Notes under the pieces: model-generated
Databases searched by the model: none
Seen by the model: only the letters and a program-made list of their open reading frames with translations
What the model was told of the DNA's origin: nothing
Shown here: in pieces, positions 18,820 through 31,532 of the stretch
Layout of the letters: every line of letters begins with the position of its first letter
How positions within the stretch are numbered: the stretch's first letter is position 1
Source of the DNA: Lota lota
Lineage: Eukaryota > Chordata > Actinopteri > Gadiformes > Lotidae
DNA length: 64,000 bases
Assembly: GCA_026745465.1 (NCBI GenBank)
Contig: JACYXH010000838.1
Coordinates: 113,501-177,500 of the forward strand
Direction: 5' to 3'
Program-made: the position numbers and the translations under genes

Positions 18820-19860
18820 AGGCTAAACAAACCCCTCCCAGGTTTTAGCAGAATATCTGCCTACGAGATACAACAAATGCGATCTGTGCCGCCTTGACAG
18901 TTGTAAAGGGTTTAGAAAAAGACAGACACATCATGTTCCATCGGGGCGAATGCAAGGGGCGTGGTTAATGCTATCAAAACCCAGGTCACAGTTGCTTGAG
19001 CCAGGGTGAGTAGCCAATAGAAAACTACCTCTCCCAAAGTAGCAGGCTTCTTCTTTTTAGTACAGATACTTTTTTTTTTACCCGTTCAACAATATTATAC
19101 ATTTTAGTCAAAGGTAACACAGAAATGTCACACTTCGTGGCACACAAATAGATCTATATTCAACTGAAAATATTGATTTGGGTGTTTACTTACCCTTTAA
19201 GAATACAAGAATACAAAGAAGAGATGCATGGTGTAATCTTGTAACAAAGGAGTGAGGAGTCGGCATCAGGAGAAATCTGTATACACTCAAGGGGTAGATG
19301 AAGAGGATTTTTGCAGTTGACACGCTCTCAGTCACTCATTTGAAAAATACAACATAATGATAAAAAGATAAGACAATACTTTGCTGATCGCAGACAGGAC
19401 ATTTGGGAGCCACAGCAAGTATAGAACAGAGGTAGAATAAAAAAGAGATACAAATTTATATACATACAGAAAACATCCAGACAATATGTCTATATAAACA
19501 ATCCGAGTAGTAAAAATGTAGATGCAAAAATAAATGTAAACATTTGTAAAAATGAGGCAAAGGTCTTGAGTGAGTTGCATTTTTTTTTTCCCCATGTTCC
19601 GTATTCCCAAATGCCAGAGACACACGTGGAACCTGTGCGCACGAACAAGAACTGCATCCTTTGGGATGTCAAACGGAAGAGACGCGAACGGGAAAGGGGG
19701 AGCAGAGAGCACGGATGGAATCAATCTTCCTCGACTCATTGTTATGACGAACAGGCCCGCTCCTATCCCCAGACTCTCGGCTGAGTTTTTTTTTTTGACT
19801 TATTTACTTATGCAGAGCAGGCTTCGCTTGTGGACGCATCACAGCGGATGCTGAAGTGTA
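18820..19860. other. Unique AT-rich intergenic sequence
   Basis: No recognisable gene, RNA or repeat. An open frame on the minus strand (19332-19739) is AT-rich, shows no protein family signature, and is not supported. Confidence 0.55.
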
Positions 19861-19879
19861 TTAATACCGCTGGATTCCG

Positions 19880-19951
19880 CCCCTCCCTCCCTCCCTCCCT
19901 CCCTCCCTCCCTCCCTCCCTCCCTCCCTCCCTCCCTCCCTCCCTCCCTCCC
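19880..19951. repeat. (CCCT)n tetranucleotide microsatellite
   Basis: About 17 units of CCCT. Confidence 0.95.
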
Positions 19952-20361
19952 GGCCGCCTCCTCCTTTATTTATTTGTAATCTTGTCGCGTGCGGAAGAGG
20001 CAGCTCCTCTTCAGAGCTGGGATTTGTGTTTTCCTCACTCCCTGTCTTAAGCCAAGTCTCTGCAGCACTGCAGTGATGTAATGCTGTATTTCCCCGCCCA
20101 CCCCCCCCCCCCCCCCCCCCCCTCTCCCAAGTGGTCTTTAACTATTCAGTTCATCGCCTAATGTATTCCCATCCAGGAACTACAAATCCTCGGAAACTGA
20201 AGTCCTCAGAGGTCCCACGTGCGGTCACATGACCGCGTACGACGTCTTGTTTTTTTTATTCTTGCCAAAACGGACCAATGAATGGAGGCGACTATGTCCC
20301 CCACACGTGACACAGTCAAACACCAGCACGCGTGCGTGTGCATCCACGCACACATGCAAGT

Positions 20362-20365
<4 letters not shown>

Positions 20366-20415
<50 letters not shown>

Positions 20416-20470
20416 GTGCAGGCATGCCAGCGCACGCACGCGTACGCACGCGCACGCGCACGCACACTAA
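20366..20470. repeat. (CA)n microsatellite with a CACG-rich tail
   Basis: CA repeats to about 20413 followed by alternating CACGCACGCG-type purine-pyrimidine sequence, which has potential to form Z-DNA. Confidence 0.9.
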
Positions 20471-20814
20471 CCACGAGCAACACAACGTGTCTCTCCCTCC
20501 CACTCCTTCAAGTCATGCTGTGAGTTGAGTTTTAAAGACGGGTGAGATCTGTCTGGCGCGAGCATGTGGCCCGTCTCCCAAGCGTTGCCCACCCTCTGAT
20601 CCCTGACACCTCGCTGGTGTCGCAAAGGGCACGGCACCCCCTTTGACATTTCCCCCGGCAGACTCCCTCTGCGTCGGAGGGAACAGGGAAATATTAATCT
20701 GCAGATCTCTGCGCACAGGAAGCAGAAGTCTGTGTCTTTTGGCAGGAAGTCATCACTGAGGGACACCGAGGGCTGTGAAAGACAGGAATAAAACCAAAAT
20801 ACACTTTTCCTCTC

Positions 20815-21195
20815 GCCGCTCCTTCCCCTCTCTCGCGCTCTGTCTCTCTCCCCCTGTCTGTCTCTCTCCCCCCGTCTGTCTCTCTCTCTCTCCCCTTCAC
20901 CTGTCTCTCTCGCTCTCTCCCCTCCACCTCTCTCTCCTCCCCTCTCGCTATCTCTCTCTCCCCTTCACCTCTCTCTCTCTCTCCCTGTTGATCTCTCTCC
21001 TCCCCCTCTCTCTCTCTCCCCTCTCTGTCTCTCTCTCTGTCAGTCTCTCTCTACTCCTTGCTCTCTCTCTCTCTTTCTTTATCTCTCTCCTCCCCTCTCT
21101 GTCTCTGTCTCTCTCCCTCCCCCCCTGTCTGTCTCTCTCTCTCTGTGTCTCGCTGTCCTCCCCTCTCTCCCTCCCTCCTTCACTCCCTCTCTGGT
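20815..21195. repeat. CT-rich low-complexity tract
   Basis: TCTCTCTC/CCCCTCTCTCTC blocks over 380 bp. The Leu/Ser frame through it is an artefact. Confidence 0.9.
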
Positions 21196-21431
21196 TCTCA
21201 CAGCTATGATTAGCTCATTACACGGATGGAGGAGGACCAAGCCTGGAGTGTTTCGGAGCCACGAGGGGAAATACAGAAAGTTAGGACCGGTTAAGAATAC
21301 TCCCACATGGAACCAAAATACCTTAACTTTTCATCCCTTCACTCATGTGTTTGTTCAGTCATTCATTCATGTGGGTGTTTATTTGTTCCTTCATTCACCT
21401 TTCCTGGTACCCTTCCCTTATGTGCGACTTT

Positions 21432-21480
21432 TTAAACCTGCACTATGTATGTTTTCTCATTAGCAGCCTCTAGTGGCTTG
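21432..21480 (+). mobile_element. Fragment of a dispersed fish repeat (CTGCACTATGT type)
   Basis: CTGCACTATGT followed by TTTTCTCATTAGCAGC resembles 40815-40842 in this window and, from memory, the end of a common interspersed repeat of teleosts. It is a fragment only; the family is not assigned. Confidence 0.45.
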
Positions 21481-21714
21481 AATCGTAGCTACGGCTACAG
21501 CTGTAATTTTCCAAAGGCAGTTACAGTCATCTGACATTTTCCCACGGTGGAAGGGGGTAAAAGTGGACCAGAATAAAACGAGTTATTTTGTCAAATTCCC
21601 TGGATGGATTGACTTGTCGATGGGCTGGGTGTTTCATTCTTGGCTAACTTGGTAGTACAGAGATTATTTTATGGAGGAAATAGCCTCAGTCGTAGAGTGA
21701 CATCATGCAGGCTT

Positions 21715-21845
21715 AAGTAAGGCATGTTTATTTATACAGCACCCTTGGAACACAAAGCCCGTTCAGAATGCTTTTCACAGGCGGCATCCAATTCTAAAGA
21801 CATTTAAAGGACAATCGATACAACACAACCATTTCAAAGAGTTGC
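21715..21845. mobile_element. Fragment of a teleost interspersed repeat (TTTATTTATA-CAGCACC type)
   Basis: GCATGTTTATTTATACAGCA followed shortly by a sequence ending in GAATGCTTTTCACAGG matches my recollection of a very common fish repeat (usual form TTTATTTATATAGCAC...CAAAGTGCTTTACA). No ends were resolved. Confidence 0.5.
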
Positions 21846-23170
21846 ACTTTTCATTACCTTGACTTCACAGCGGACGGACAGTTCCGAGCGATTCAGTTGG
21901 GCAATGCCTTCAAACTCAAGCAGTCACTTCAAACACGGACGAGACCGGAAGGCCCTTCGCATCGCTGAGTAAACGAACACCAGACGGAGCATCGGGGGGG
22001 GAGGGGGGGGGGGGGGGGGGGGGAGGAGAGAAAAACACAGAGACACACGTAACGCGTGCACAAAGCGAACGTGGAACTCTGGACTGAGAGTAATCCCTGG
22101 GTGAGCGGAGGTCTCCGGGCCCCAGGAAGTGGTCCGCTCCACCGTCACTCAGCGGAATGCGCCTTTAATTAACGGAGAATTCAATTAAGACATTGTTACT
22201 CTTGAATCCTTTTGTTACTTTGCGTCTCGCGGACCGCCGCCGTGGGTGCATTTGGTGCGGTAATCTGATTCCTATTTACATGTTCTTTGTCGGAATGCGC
22301 TTTCAACTGCCCGCTCTTGGCTTGCAGGGGCTTAAGTTGTCCCCAAATACTGTGTGACTCACCCGAGGAGGAGAGGAGAGGAGAGGAAGGGCACTCGTCC
22401 AAAGCTAAAATAACTGCGCGGAGCCTCTGGGGGAGGTATGACGCGGGGCTCGCAAGGAATTAATGCACTCCCGAGACTCGGAGCGGCGAACAAAGCGAAG
22501 ATATGGGTAGCTGGACATGAAAGATATTATGGTGTCAGGCCCGTCTGCTGCCTGTGCGGGGATGTGCTGGGAGACACTGTGTGTGGGTGTGCGTGCGTGT
22601 GTGTGTTGTGTTGTGTATGTGTGTGTGTGTGTGTGTCTAACAGTGTGCAGCATCAACAGCAACAACAGCAACAGGATGGCAACATCTGTCTCAGCCTCTT
22701 GCTCTCTGTTGTCTGTCTTTCCTCCTCGCACACAGGAGTGAAACATGGAGCAGCCCGTAATGAACGATCCTCATTAAAATCCTCAAACGGATGATTATTA
22801 TTATTATTATGATTAGCCGGCGCTGAGGGGAGACATTCTCCCACCACAAGGAAAGCATTTGCGGGAGACGGGTTCTCCCCCGGCCGGAGAGTGAGACGGC
22901 TGACAGGCCGTGTTTCTGAGGGCCGGTGTGATGGAGTTCTGACGGCTGGACTTGATGAAGGGCTCTGCGTTGGACTCATCCTCCATGGGTATTCATTTAC
23001 CAATCATGTCTGTGGATGAAGGACGGGACGGGACGGGACGGGGGGGGGGGGGGGGGGGGTGGACGGACGTGGGGGCCGGTGACTCACTCGCAGCGAGGGC
23101 CCGGGGAGCGTCGCGGGTCAGAGGTGGTGGGGGAATGCACACAGAGGCGATGTACGTAAGATGCCAGAGT
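21846..23170. other. Gene-free stretch with complex, possibly regulatory sequence
   Basis: Contains poly(G) runs (21993-22023 and 23040-23059), AT-homeodomain-type motifs (TTTAATTAAC, CAATTAAG) near 22165-22195, a GT tract near 22590-22637, a (CAACAG)n stretch near 22655-22675, and (TTA)n near 22797. No gene is recognised. Confidence 0.5.
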
Positions 23171-23351
<181 letters not shown>

Positions 23352-23399
23352 AGAACAGAGGTGAATAGAGCACGATCTTCAAACCGCAAAAAACGATAA

Positions 23400-24860
23400 A
23401 ATCGTCTCCCTCTTCTCTTCTCCCGCCCTCCCTGCGTTTCTACAGGGCGCGGTCTTGAATGTAAATGGTCTCATACAGAGGCAGTCAACTCAAAAAGGAT
23501 ATCCTCGAGAAATTCCCACGCAGCCACCGCAAGCCCCTCCCCTTCACATCTCAACCAATCAGGACCTCATGCATTAACAGGAGTACAATTGCGCGCCAAC
23601 GCACCGAGTGTATAAACATCTCTCGCTCATGCTTGCCGCTTGTCTGTTGTTTTCATTGCGACTTTCAGTCCTCCTCCATCCCCTCCGCCTCCGGGATTAA
23701 GCTCCGCCCGACTACGGAGAAAGAGATGGACGTCCTCATGGGCCGAGGCACTCCCTCCACAGCCACACCACCACCAGCGTCTAGACACCGTCACGGGGGG
23801 GGAATTCATATCCCGGCATACTGCACGGATCCATCGTCCCCACGAAGAATCATTTGATGGCGTCTAATCGCCAAATGTGTTCATTTGAAATACTACTCTC
23901 TCCTGATTTAAATTGCTTCCAAGAAATTAACTGTAAGCATAGTGTGTTGCACTCAAGTACAAGTGCTCAATGCACATGCTGTTCATGATGGAGAAGTATT
24001 GAAGGGGACCTATTGTACAAATCAGACTTTCCCTTGCCCTTGCACTCATAATGAGTTCATCTGGGAACTTTATAGACGGTGGTGTCTCGCCGTATAGTCC
24101 AGCCAGAAGTCTCATCTAATAAAATTGGCCGATTGGATTTCATCCACAAGTGACGTGGCTGAAGGTTATCCTCTGCCAGGCAGTTCCTGGTCAATAAGCC
24201 GCGGTACTTTGCACAGCGAGTCAAAAGGATTGATGTCGGGATGTCCGGGATGTCAGGATGTCGGGGAGGAAGGAGAAGGAGAGAAGGAAGCGGAAGCACT
24301 TCTGTTCAATTCTGAAAAAACAAAAGGAAGCAAAAACAATTCTACAATCGCCCCGAAGACCAATCAACAAGGAGAGAGTGGTTGGCAGCCAGGCGATTCT
24401 AAGTTCAGGGCTGGATATCAAAGTAGAGATGATGGATTGACCCACATTGTTTTACCGTACATTTCAGAAGCATTGTTTTGAGGACGTTTTAATGATGAAG
24501 AACACTTCTACAATAGATCCCATATCACCCCGAAACATTTAACTGTAACACCATGCAGTTTGTTCAAATATAGATTGTGATGGGGACATTTTGTTCTCCA
24601 TGCAACTATGTAGACAAAACTCTCTCGACAGGATTCATCTCTGTTTTTGCTTTTCCCTTTAGCTTTGGTGTGACTGGAGTTTTCCGATGGTCTTTTTCTT
24701 TTTCTTTTTACTAGTTCTGCTTGGAAGGCTTGATCTCTTCCAACTTTGACTTGTCACAGACTGCAATCAGCCCTAAGCCTCTTTGTGCCCCCCTACTCTT
24801 AGCTGAGCTCCCCTATTCTGTGGTTCTCTCCCTCACACTTCCTTACACAAGATCACTTCT
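23400..24860. other. Unique intergenic sequence without a recognisable gene
   Basis: Mixed composition and no tandem repeat of note. Open frames such as 24125-24481 (+) show no family signature, and no consistent splice chain was found. Confidence 0.5.
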
Positions 24861-24864
24861 CTCG

Positions 24865-25156
24865 GTTTGCCTCTCTCTTTCTCTCTCTCCTGCTGTCTCT
24901 TTCTCTTTTTTCACATACACACACGCACACACGCACACGCGCACACACACACACTCTTTCCCCTCTCCCTCCCTCTCTCTCTCCCTCTGCCTCTCTTTCT
25001 CTCACTCACACACTCTCTCTCTCAAACACACCCACGCACACACTGTCTCTCACTCGCTCTCTCTCCCTCCCACTCTCTCTCTCTTTCTCCAACTCACTCT
25101 CTCCCTCTCTCTCTCTCTCTCACACACATACACACGCAAACACACACACTCTCCCT

Positions 25157-25215
<59 letters not shown>
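24865..25215. repeat. Mixed (CT)n/(CA)n low-complexity tract
   Basis: Alternating blocks of CTCTCT and CACACA, ending in a pure CT run at about 25160-25213. Confidence 0.9.
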
Positions 25216-25216
<1 letters not shown>

Positions 25217-25454
25217 TCTGTCTCCCTCACTCACACAAATCCCGTTCTCTCTTCCTGTTCTGTTTACTCCCGAATCACTGAGACCAGGAAGGCAGCGCAT
25301 CATCTGTGTGCGTGGTGACTGTGTAGGAGTTATTTTAAGGGTCTATGCTAGAGGCGCACCAACCAGAGACGGATCAAAATTAGTTGCGAAACGAGTAAGA
25401 ACAACCTGTTCACGCACTGAAACCCACGCCGTCTACTTGTGTTTGCACACACAT

Positions 25455-25675
25455 ATAGTGATAGTACTAATGATAAGAATAATAATAATAGCAAGACACA
25501 TTATATTAATGCTAATGCTAATAATGCTAATACAATAATAATATTGATACTGCCTGTCAGTACTGTAACCATTACTTATACTACTAGTACTACTACTACC
25601 TCTACTAATACTATTAACTACTAATACTACTACCACTACTGACTAATACTACTACTATTAATAATGATAATAATC
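25455..25675. repeat. Degenerate trinucleotide (AAT/TAC) tract
   Basis: AATAATAATA and ACTACTACTA blocks, strongly degenerate. Asn/Thr/Ile frames on either strand are artefacts. Confidence 0.85.
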
Positions 25676-26423
25676 GTCGAGGCCAGACCAGAGAGAGCAA
25701 AAGCATGAGTATCATTTTCCGTGTCATTGGAGGAAGAGAATGGTCTCATTTTGGAAAAGGCTCTGAGCTGCAAAAAAGCATGACTCTTAACCTTCTTAAT
25801 CTACCCAAAGGTGGGGTTCGTATTGAATATGAGACGTTCACCACTGTGTACCCCTTAAGATGGGGAAGGAGTTCATTTGGGTTTTCCTAATTTAAAGCAC
25901 CAACATAAAATATTTTAGTTGAGGATAATTGCTGTTCCAACGATAAAATAGCTTCTAATAGCTTTTACCATTTTAATGTCCTCATAAAAGTTATGATAAC
26001 ATGCCACATTTCATGTTTAGGTCAGTTAACACCTCAAAAAGACCACAAGAGAACATGTGTAGAATGTGTGTGTGTGTGTGCATGTGTGGTCGGGAAAATG
26101 TGTGTATTCAAGTTGAACGTCAGTGCTTGGAATAACAACAAACAAGAGTTCTGAGAATCGAGAGATGACGCTTCCAGTGGTCTTCGGGGGTCTATATACA
26201 ATCATACTTAGCTCACAAGTGTTCCCTCTGATCACGCCAATTCAAATTAAAACAATGCGTACAATTCTCCCAAAGAGGTAGTTCTGCGGTGAAAGCTGAT
26301 CATCTCACACTGATGGTCTCACTGGCGTTGCTAGGAACAGTTTTTCTTATAAAGAAAAACGGTCAAAAAAATGAAATAAAAGTGTCAGTTGTTGTATAGT
26401 ATGTTGTATAATATATGTAAGTG

Positions 26424-27050
26424 TCCTTCACCCCTCTCCTCCTCCCTCCCCTCTCCCCCTCCTCTTCACCCCCTCTCCTCCTCCTCCCTCCCCTCTCCTC
26501 CTCCTCCTTCCCTTTCCTGTTCCATCCCCTCCTCCTCCTCCTCCTCCTCCTCCTCCTCCTCCTCCTCCTCCTCCTCCTCCTCCTCATCCCCCCTCTCCTC
26601 CAGTCCCTCTTCTCTCTCCTCCTCCTCCTCATCCCCCCTCTCCTCCACTCCCTCTTCTCTCTCCTCCCCCTCCTCATCCTCCCCCCTCCTCCTCAGCCTC
26701 CTCCCCCTCCTCCCCTATGCCATTCCCCTCCTCCTCCTCCCTCCCTCTCCCATTCCCCTCCTCCTCCTCACCCCCCTCTCCTCCTCCTCCCATCCCTCTA
26801 CCACTCCCCTCCTCCTCCTCCCCCCTCTCCCATTCCCCTCTCTCCTCCTCCTCCCCATCTTCTCCCCCTTCGCCTCCTCCCTTCCCTTCCCTCTCCTCAT
26901 CCTCCTATTCCTCCCCTTCTCCCCCCCCTCTCCCATTCCCCTCTCTCCTCCTCTTCTCCCTCTTCACCTCCTCCCTTCCCTTTCCCTCTCCTCCTCCTCC
27001 CCCCTCTCCCAGTCCCCTCCTTCCCCCCTCTCCTCCTCCTCTTCCTCTAT
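26424..27050. repeat. 625-bp pyrimidine-only type tract, (CCT)n-rich
   Basis: Almost every base on the + strand is C or T across more than 600 bp, with a (CTC)n core at about 26525-26585. Ser/Pro- or Arg/Glu-rich frames through it are artefacts. Confidence 0.95.
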
Positions 27051-27214
27051 TCATAACACTCATGTCTGTGCCAGGTGGCTGTCTCCACTGGTCCTTTTGC
27101 CCATAAATCAAACTGTCGTTGAGTTGATCAATAACAAGTCAATTAGCGGACGTAGCAGCGAGGAGTCTCAGGGGGTCACTGCTTGTTTGTTAGACAGACA
27201 TCTGCAGCTCTGTC

Positions 27215-27520
27215 CATGTCTATGTGTGTGTGCTGGAACACAGTACACCCACAGACACACACACAGACACACATGACTATGTGTGTGTGTGGGTGAATGC
27301 CAGTTTATGTGTGCACTGTGTGTGTATGTGTGTACCTTTTGTGTGTGTTTGTGTAGCTACTGTGTGTATGAGTGTGCTTTGTGTATATGTGTACTGTGTG
27401 TGTGTGAACTTTGTGTGAGCATGTGTGTGTGTGTTTGTGTGGGTGAGTGAGTGTGCGGGCACACGTGTGTGTGTGTGTGTGTGTGTGTATCTGTTTGCAT
27501 GCATGCATGCATGTATGTGT
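27215..27520. repeat. Degenerate GT-rich tract
   Basis: GTGTGTG blocks with short interruptions, ending in GCATGCATGCATGC near 27497-27510. Confidence 0.9.
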
Positions 27521-27619
27521 GTCGCTTACATGAGTAGAAAGTGGGCAGCGGGCCTCACATGATGAATCCAAATATCCTACTATAAATAGGCCCGGCCAAT
27601 CTCGCCGCAATCCATCATC

Positions 27620-28010
27620 CGCTTACGCTTGGAAACGAGCGCGTTGTGTCCGGTGGATCTCGGGCCCCCCATCCACCACCATCAGCAGCTGACAATCAGA
27701 CACGTTAGCCAGACATTGCGGCCTCGCCAGTGGCCCGCGTTCTCGCACAGCTGCCCGGCGCCCAGCTCACGGGCCGTCCGTCTGTCCGTCCTTCGACGGC
27801 CACGGCGCCGATGCCAGGCGGGAGGCAGCTGGGTTCCGATACCTCGCGCATCGCACGACTCGACCAACGACGCTCCCGCGGGCCGCGTCCCGAGTGGCGA
27901 GATCTCCGTCTGCGGGTCGGAGTGCGCCGAGGGCAGCGCGAGGTGGCGGAGGGCTGGGTTGAGCGCTTTGCGTGAGGCAAAGGAAGCGAGCGCAGGGGGC
28001 CAACACTCAG
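27620..28010. promoter_or_regulatory. CpG-rich block upstream of rag1
   Basis: A GC-rich segment of about 390 bp with many CpG dinucleotides (for example GACGGCCACGGCGCCGATGC), unlike its AT- and GT-rich flanks. It is open on both strands through composition rather than coding. It could be an unmethylated island, an unannotated first exon or a former gene; no splice chain supports an exon. Confidence 0.35.
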
Positions 28011-28645
28011 CCCACTGGTTAAACAGTAGAACGAAAGGAGACCAACAGCTTGTTTGGTGGCTACTGACTGCGTGGCTAATGGCTTGGCTGCCACTTGCAA
28101 CACAACAGCCACGGCCCCCTGCGGTCGCTAGACCACATTCCTCTCTGGGATGATTACGGACAAGGCTGATCCTGGGCAAATACTCTGTTTACCCATGGTG
28201 AAATCCCATCACATTAATGCGCTCTATTTAAAGGAGTATCTTTGAATAGCGACCGGACGATAAGCAAGGGAAACACTTGAGTATCGCATGAATATTTAGA
28301 GCTTACGCAAAAAAAAAAAAAAAGTTTATGGAAAATGGATGTAAAATGGAGTCAAATCTGCAATATTAATCACTATACGGTATAAGGAGTTAAAAGGCCA
28401 CATTAAAACGCATTGAGCCATTTTCTGCATTGTGCACGGCGTGACGAGATAGACGGTTGAGTTTTGGTCTGTGCAGAAGGGGGCCCCTAACCAGATACAG
28501 CTCACCCTAACAGCATCTCAGTCTCAGAACAAGACCACCTGCTGACATGAATCTACAGGTGGAAGTTCAACAGAACAACAAGTGGCCTCCTTGTGTCAAA
28601 AAACAAGGATCCCCCTGCTGTGGTACAGCGTTATCTTCCTGGGTT

Positions 28646-28647
<2 letters not shown>

Positions 28648-28703
<56 letters not shown>

Positions 28704-29698
28704 GTGTGTGTTTGTGTGTGTTTTCATGTGTTTTTGTTTACGTGTATGTGTGTGTGTGTCTGTGTGTGTATGTGTTTACATGTGTGTGTATGTGTTTACA
28801 TGTGTGTGTCTATTTGTGTGTGTGGTTGTGCGTGTGTTTGCAAGTGTGTGTGTTTATGTGTACATACATATGCTTGTTTAGATGTGTATATGCCTTTTCT
28901 GTATGTATGTGTGTATGTGTGTGTTTGTTTACATGTGTGTGTGTGTGTGTTAACGTGTGTGTGTGTTTCCGTGTGTGTGAGTATGTATTTGTGTGTGTGT
29001 GTCTGTGTGTTTACAAGTGTGAGTATGTATGTGTGAGTGTCTACGTGTGGTGTGTTTACATGTGTATGTGCGTGTTTCTATGTGTGTGTGTGGGTGTTTG
29101 TGTGTTTGCAACTGTGTGTGTGTTTGCATGTGTGTGCGTTTTCTGAATGTATGTGTGTGTGTTTACATGTGTGTGTGTGTGTGTGTGTTTGTATGTCTGT
29201 GCGTTTACGTGTGTGTGTGTGTGCATTTATATGTGTGTGTGTTTACGTGTGTGTGTGTTTGTGTGTTTACATGTACTGTATGTGTGTGTGTTTACGTGTG
29301 TGTGTGTGTCTAAATGTTTCTGTGTATGTGTGTGTGTGCGTTTACGTGTGTGTGTGTGCGTTTACGTGTGTGTGTGTTTGTTTACGTGTGTGTTTGTGTA
29401 TTTACATGTATGTGTGTGTGTGTTTACATGTTTCTGTGTGTGTGTGTGTGTGTGTTTACATGTGTGTGTGTGTTTGTGTTTGCGTTTACGTGTGTGTGTG
29501 TGCATTTATGTGTGTGTGTTTATGTGTGTGTGTGTGTGTTTGTGTGTTTACATGTACTGTATGTGTGTGTGTGTGTTTACGTGTGTGTGTGTTTATATGT
29601 TTCTGTGTATGTGTGTTTGTGTGTGTGTTTATATGTTTGTGTGTGTGTGCGTTTACGTGTGTGTGTGTGTGCATTTCTGTGTGTGTGTGTGTTTGTGT

Positions 29699-29763
<65 letters not shown>
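28648..29763. repeat. 1.1-kb GT-rich satellite directly upstream of rag1
   Basis: Blocks of (GT)n punctuated by TTTACATGTGTG and TTTACGTGTGTG at semi-regular spacing, ending in a pure (GT)n run (about 29706-29763) some 70 bp before the predicted rag1 TATA-like element. Cys/Val frames of more than 200 codons are artefacts. Confidence 0.95.
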
Positions 29764-29765
<2 letters not shown>

Positions 29766-29830
29766 CACCACATCTTTTCTCCACATCAGCTGCAGTGTCA
29801 GGTGGCCTGAAGTGACTGTTGGGATGGCAG

Positions 29831-29836
29831 TATAAG
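29831..29836 (+). promoter_or_regulatory. TATA-like element of rag1 (predicted)
   Basis: TATAAG lies between the GT satellite and the predicted noncoding exon, placing transcription start near 29860. Vertebrate rag1 genes have an upstream noncoding exon, which fits, but the element itself is inferred from position only. Confidence 0.4.
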
Positions 29837-29859
29837 TAGCAGACGCATGGAGGGAGATG

Positions 29860-30018
29860 GGAGCGATCCCATCAAACGAAGCCACACTGCTCTCCAGACA
29901 GAAAGACCCACGCCGAGCGCACAGAGTCTGAGCCCAGGCTCCGAGGCTTCCCTTGTGCCCTCATGCAGAGAGGAGACCCCCAGGGGAGCTGTGGCCAGCT
30001 GACGCCGAACACAACAAG
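29860..30018 (+). other. rag1: Predicted noncoding exon 1 of rag1
   Basis: Complex, non-repetitive sequence bounded by the GT satellite and a good donor (ACAACAAG then GTAGGA). It would splice to the acceptor CCTTCAG ending at 31571, 22 bp before the rag1 ATG. Vertebrate rag1 is known to have a noncoding first exon; this is the best candidate within the upstream 4 kb. The 5' edge is approximate. It carries an ATG at 29963 that opens a 22-codon upstream frame across the junction. Confidence 0.5.
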
Positions 30019-30140
30019 GTAGGAGCGCAGCTGAAACACACACATGCTGGCACGCATCCGCACACATGGGCATGCACCCACACACCCACGCACACAGGCA
30101 CACAGGCACACACATGGGGTTGCACAAACACATGCGGGGT

Positions 30141-30177
<37 letters not shown>

Positions 30178-31499
30178 TCTTGCCCAGTCTCAGCTGTTTG
30201 TCGCAGAGTAGATTCAGCAGCTCGTGAAATAATAACATAGAGAGCGAGCTAAGAAATGAAGGAGGATGTCACAGTGATGCCTCCCGGGCCATGAGCACAT
30301 GAAAGGACTGTCGCAGAGAGATGGATAGCAGGACCAGGGCGCGGTGTGTGGGCCTGTGCTGGTGCCATGGTAAGACCAAGAAGTGGGATCTCAGGATTCA
30401 TAGGATTTGTTTTGACGATTCGTTGCCTAGCTTCTGAACGAGACCGCGAGTGAGCAGATACATACAAACAAAACAGAACAACATAACTAATAATAATAAT
30501 AATTGATCCACGGTGTCGTTATCGATGAGGCGAGCAGGTTCATCGCTTGTCTGTCAGCAGGTCTTGCTGAACTGTGGACGTTTTTATGGGCAGTGTCATT
30601 GTTCTGTTTTTGTGCCCCTTCCTCAGGCACTTTTGAGGAAGTTTGACAAAAGCTTTAAGTGTTTCGAAGTCATCAGATGTTCCTCGAACCATAACAAAGA
30701 AAATGTGACTATTGAAAGAAAAGTAAAGTTGCAAAATTAGCCAACTTATGGCGTAAAATGAAATTCAATTATGCAAGTGAAATGAAAAACGAAATGAAAA
30801 ATGCTCCAGGTGCGAGAGAAATTAATTTGTGAACGTATATTGATGCCTGAATTAATGTATTTCATGAGGATAATTAAGTTCCTCTTCTATAGTGGTAGGG
30901 CGCTGTCGGTCAGTGCTCATTACAATCTGTGCAGAGGGATTCGAGGATTCTCGTGTCTTAATTCAAACAGAGTGGAGTCAGCTGCGAGGTTACGGCATAG
31001 TCTCAATAGTGTCAAGGCGCTGTGGGCATCCGAGGGTTTTTATAACTTAGGTCTCTTCTACATCCAATAATAGGCTTTTTACAGCCAGCAAAAAAGAATG
31101 TCATACTCTAACTTACGTCGAAACTACGCCCTGCCTGTCGCCCTCGGCCTCCATCTCTCCTCCATTCTCCCCTTTTCCATCATTACCTCTCCACCTCCTC
31201 TCCTCTGATCTCCCCTCTCCCCTCTCCCTCTCCCCTCTCCCCTCTCCCCTCTCCCCTCTCCCCTCTCCCCTCTCCCCTCTTCTCCCTCTCCTCTTCCCCC
31301 TCCTCTCTGCTCTCCTCTTCCTTCTCCTCTCCTCTCCCCTCTCCTCCCTCTCCTCTCTCCCCTCTCTCCTCTCTCCTCTCCTCTCCCCCCTCTCCTCTTC
31401 CCTTTCCTCTCCTCTTCACTCCTCCTGTATCTTACATACATCCATACCATAATCTCCACCCTTCTCTCCTTCCCTCTCCTCCCTTCTCTCCTTCCCACT

Positions 31500-31532
<33 letters not shown>

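Noticed and set aside
26389..27276. 295-codon Ser/Pro-rich frame
   Set aside because: Translation of the pyrimidine tract.
27629..28179. 174- and 165-codon frames on opposite strands
   Set aside because: Open through CpG-rich composition; no domain, splice or start context favours either.
28547..29815. Cys/Val-rich frames of up to 257 codons
   Set aside because: Translation of the GT satellite in different frames.
30270..30276. CACAGTG, a perfect recombination-signal heptamer, in the predicted rag1 leader intron
   Set aside because: No A-rich nonamer at 12 or 23 bases; a single heptamer is expected by chance.
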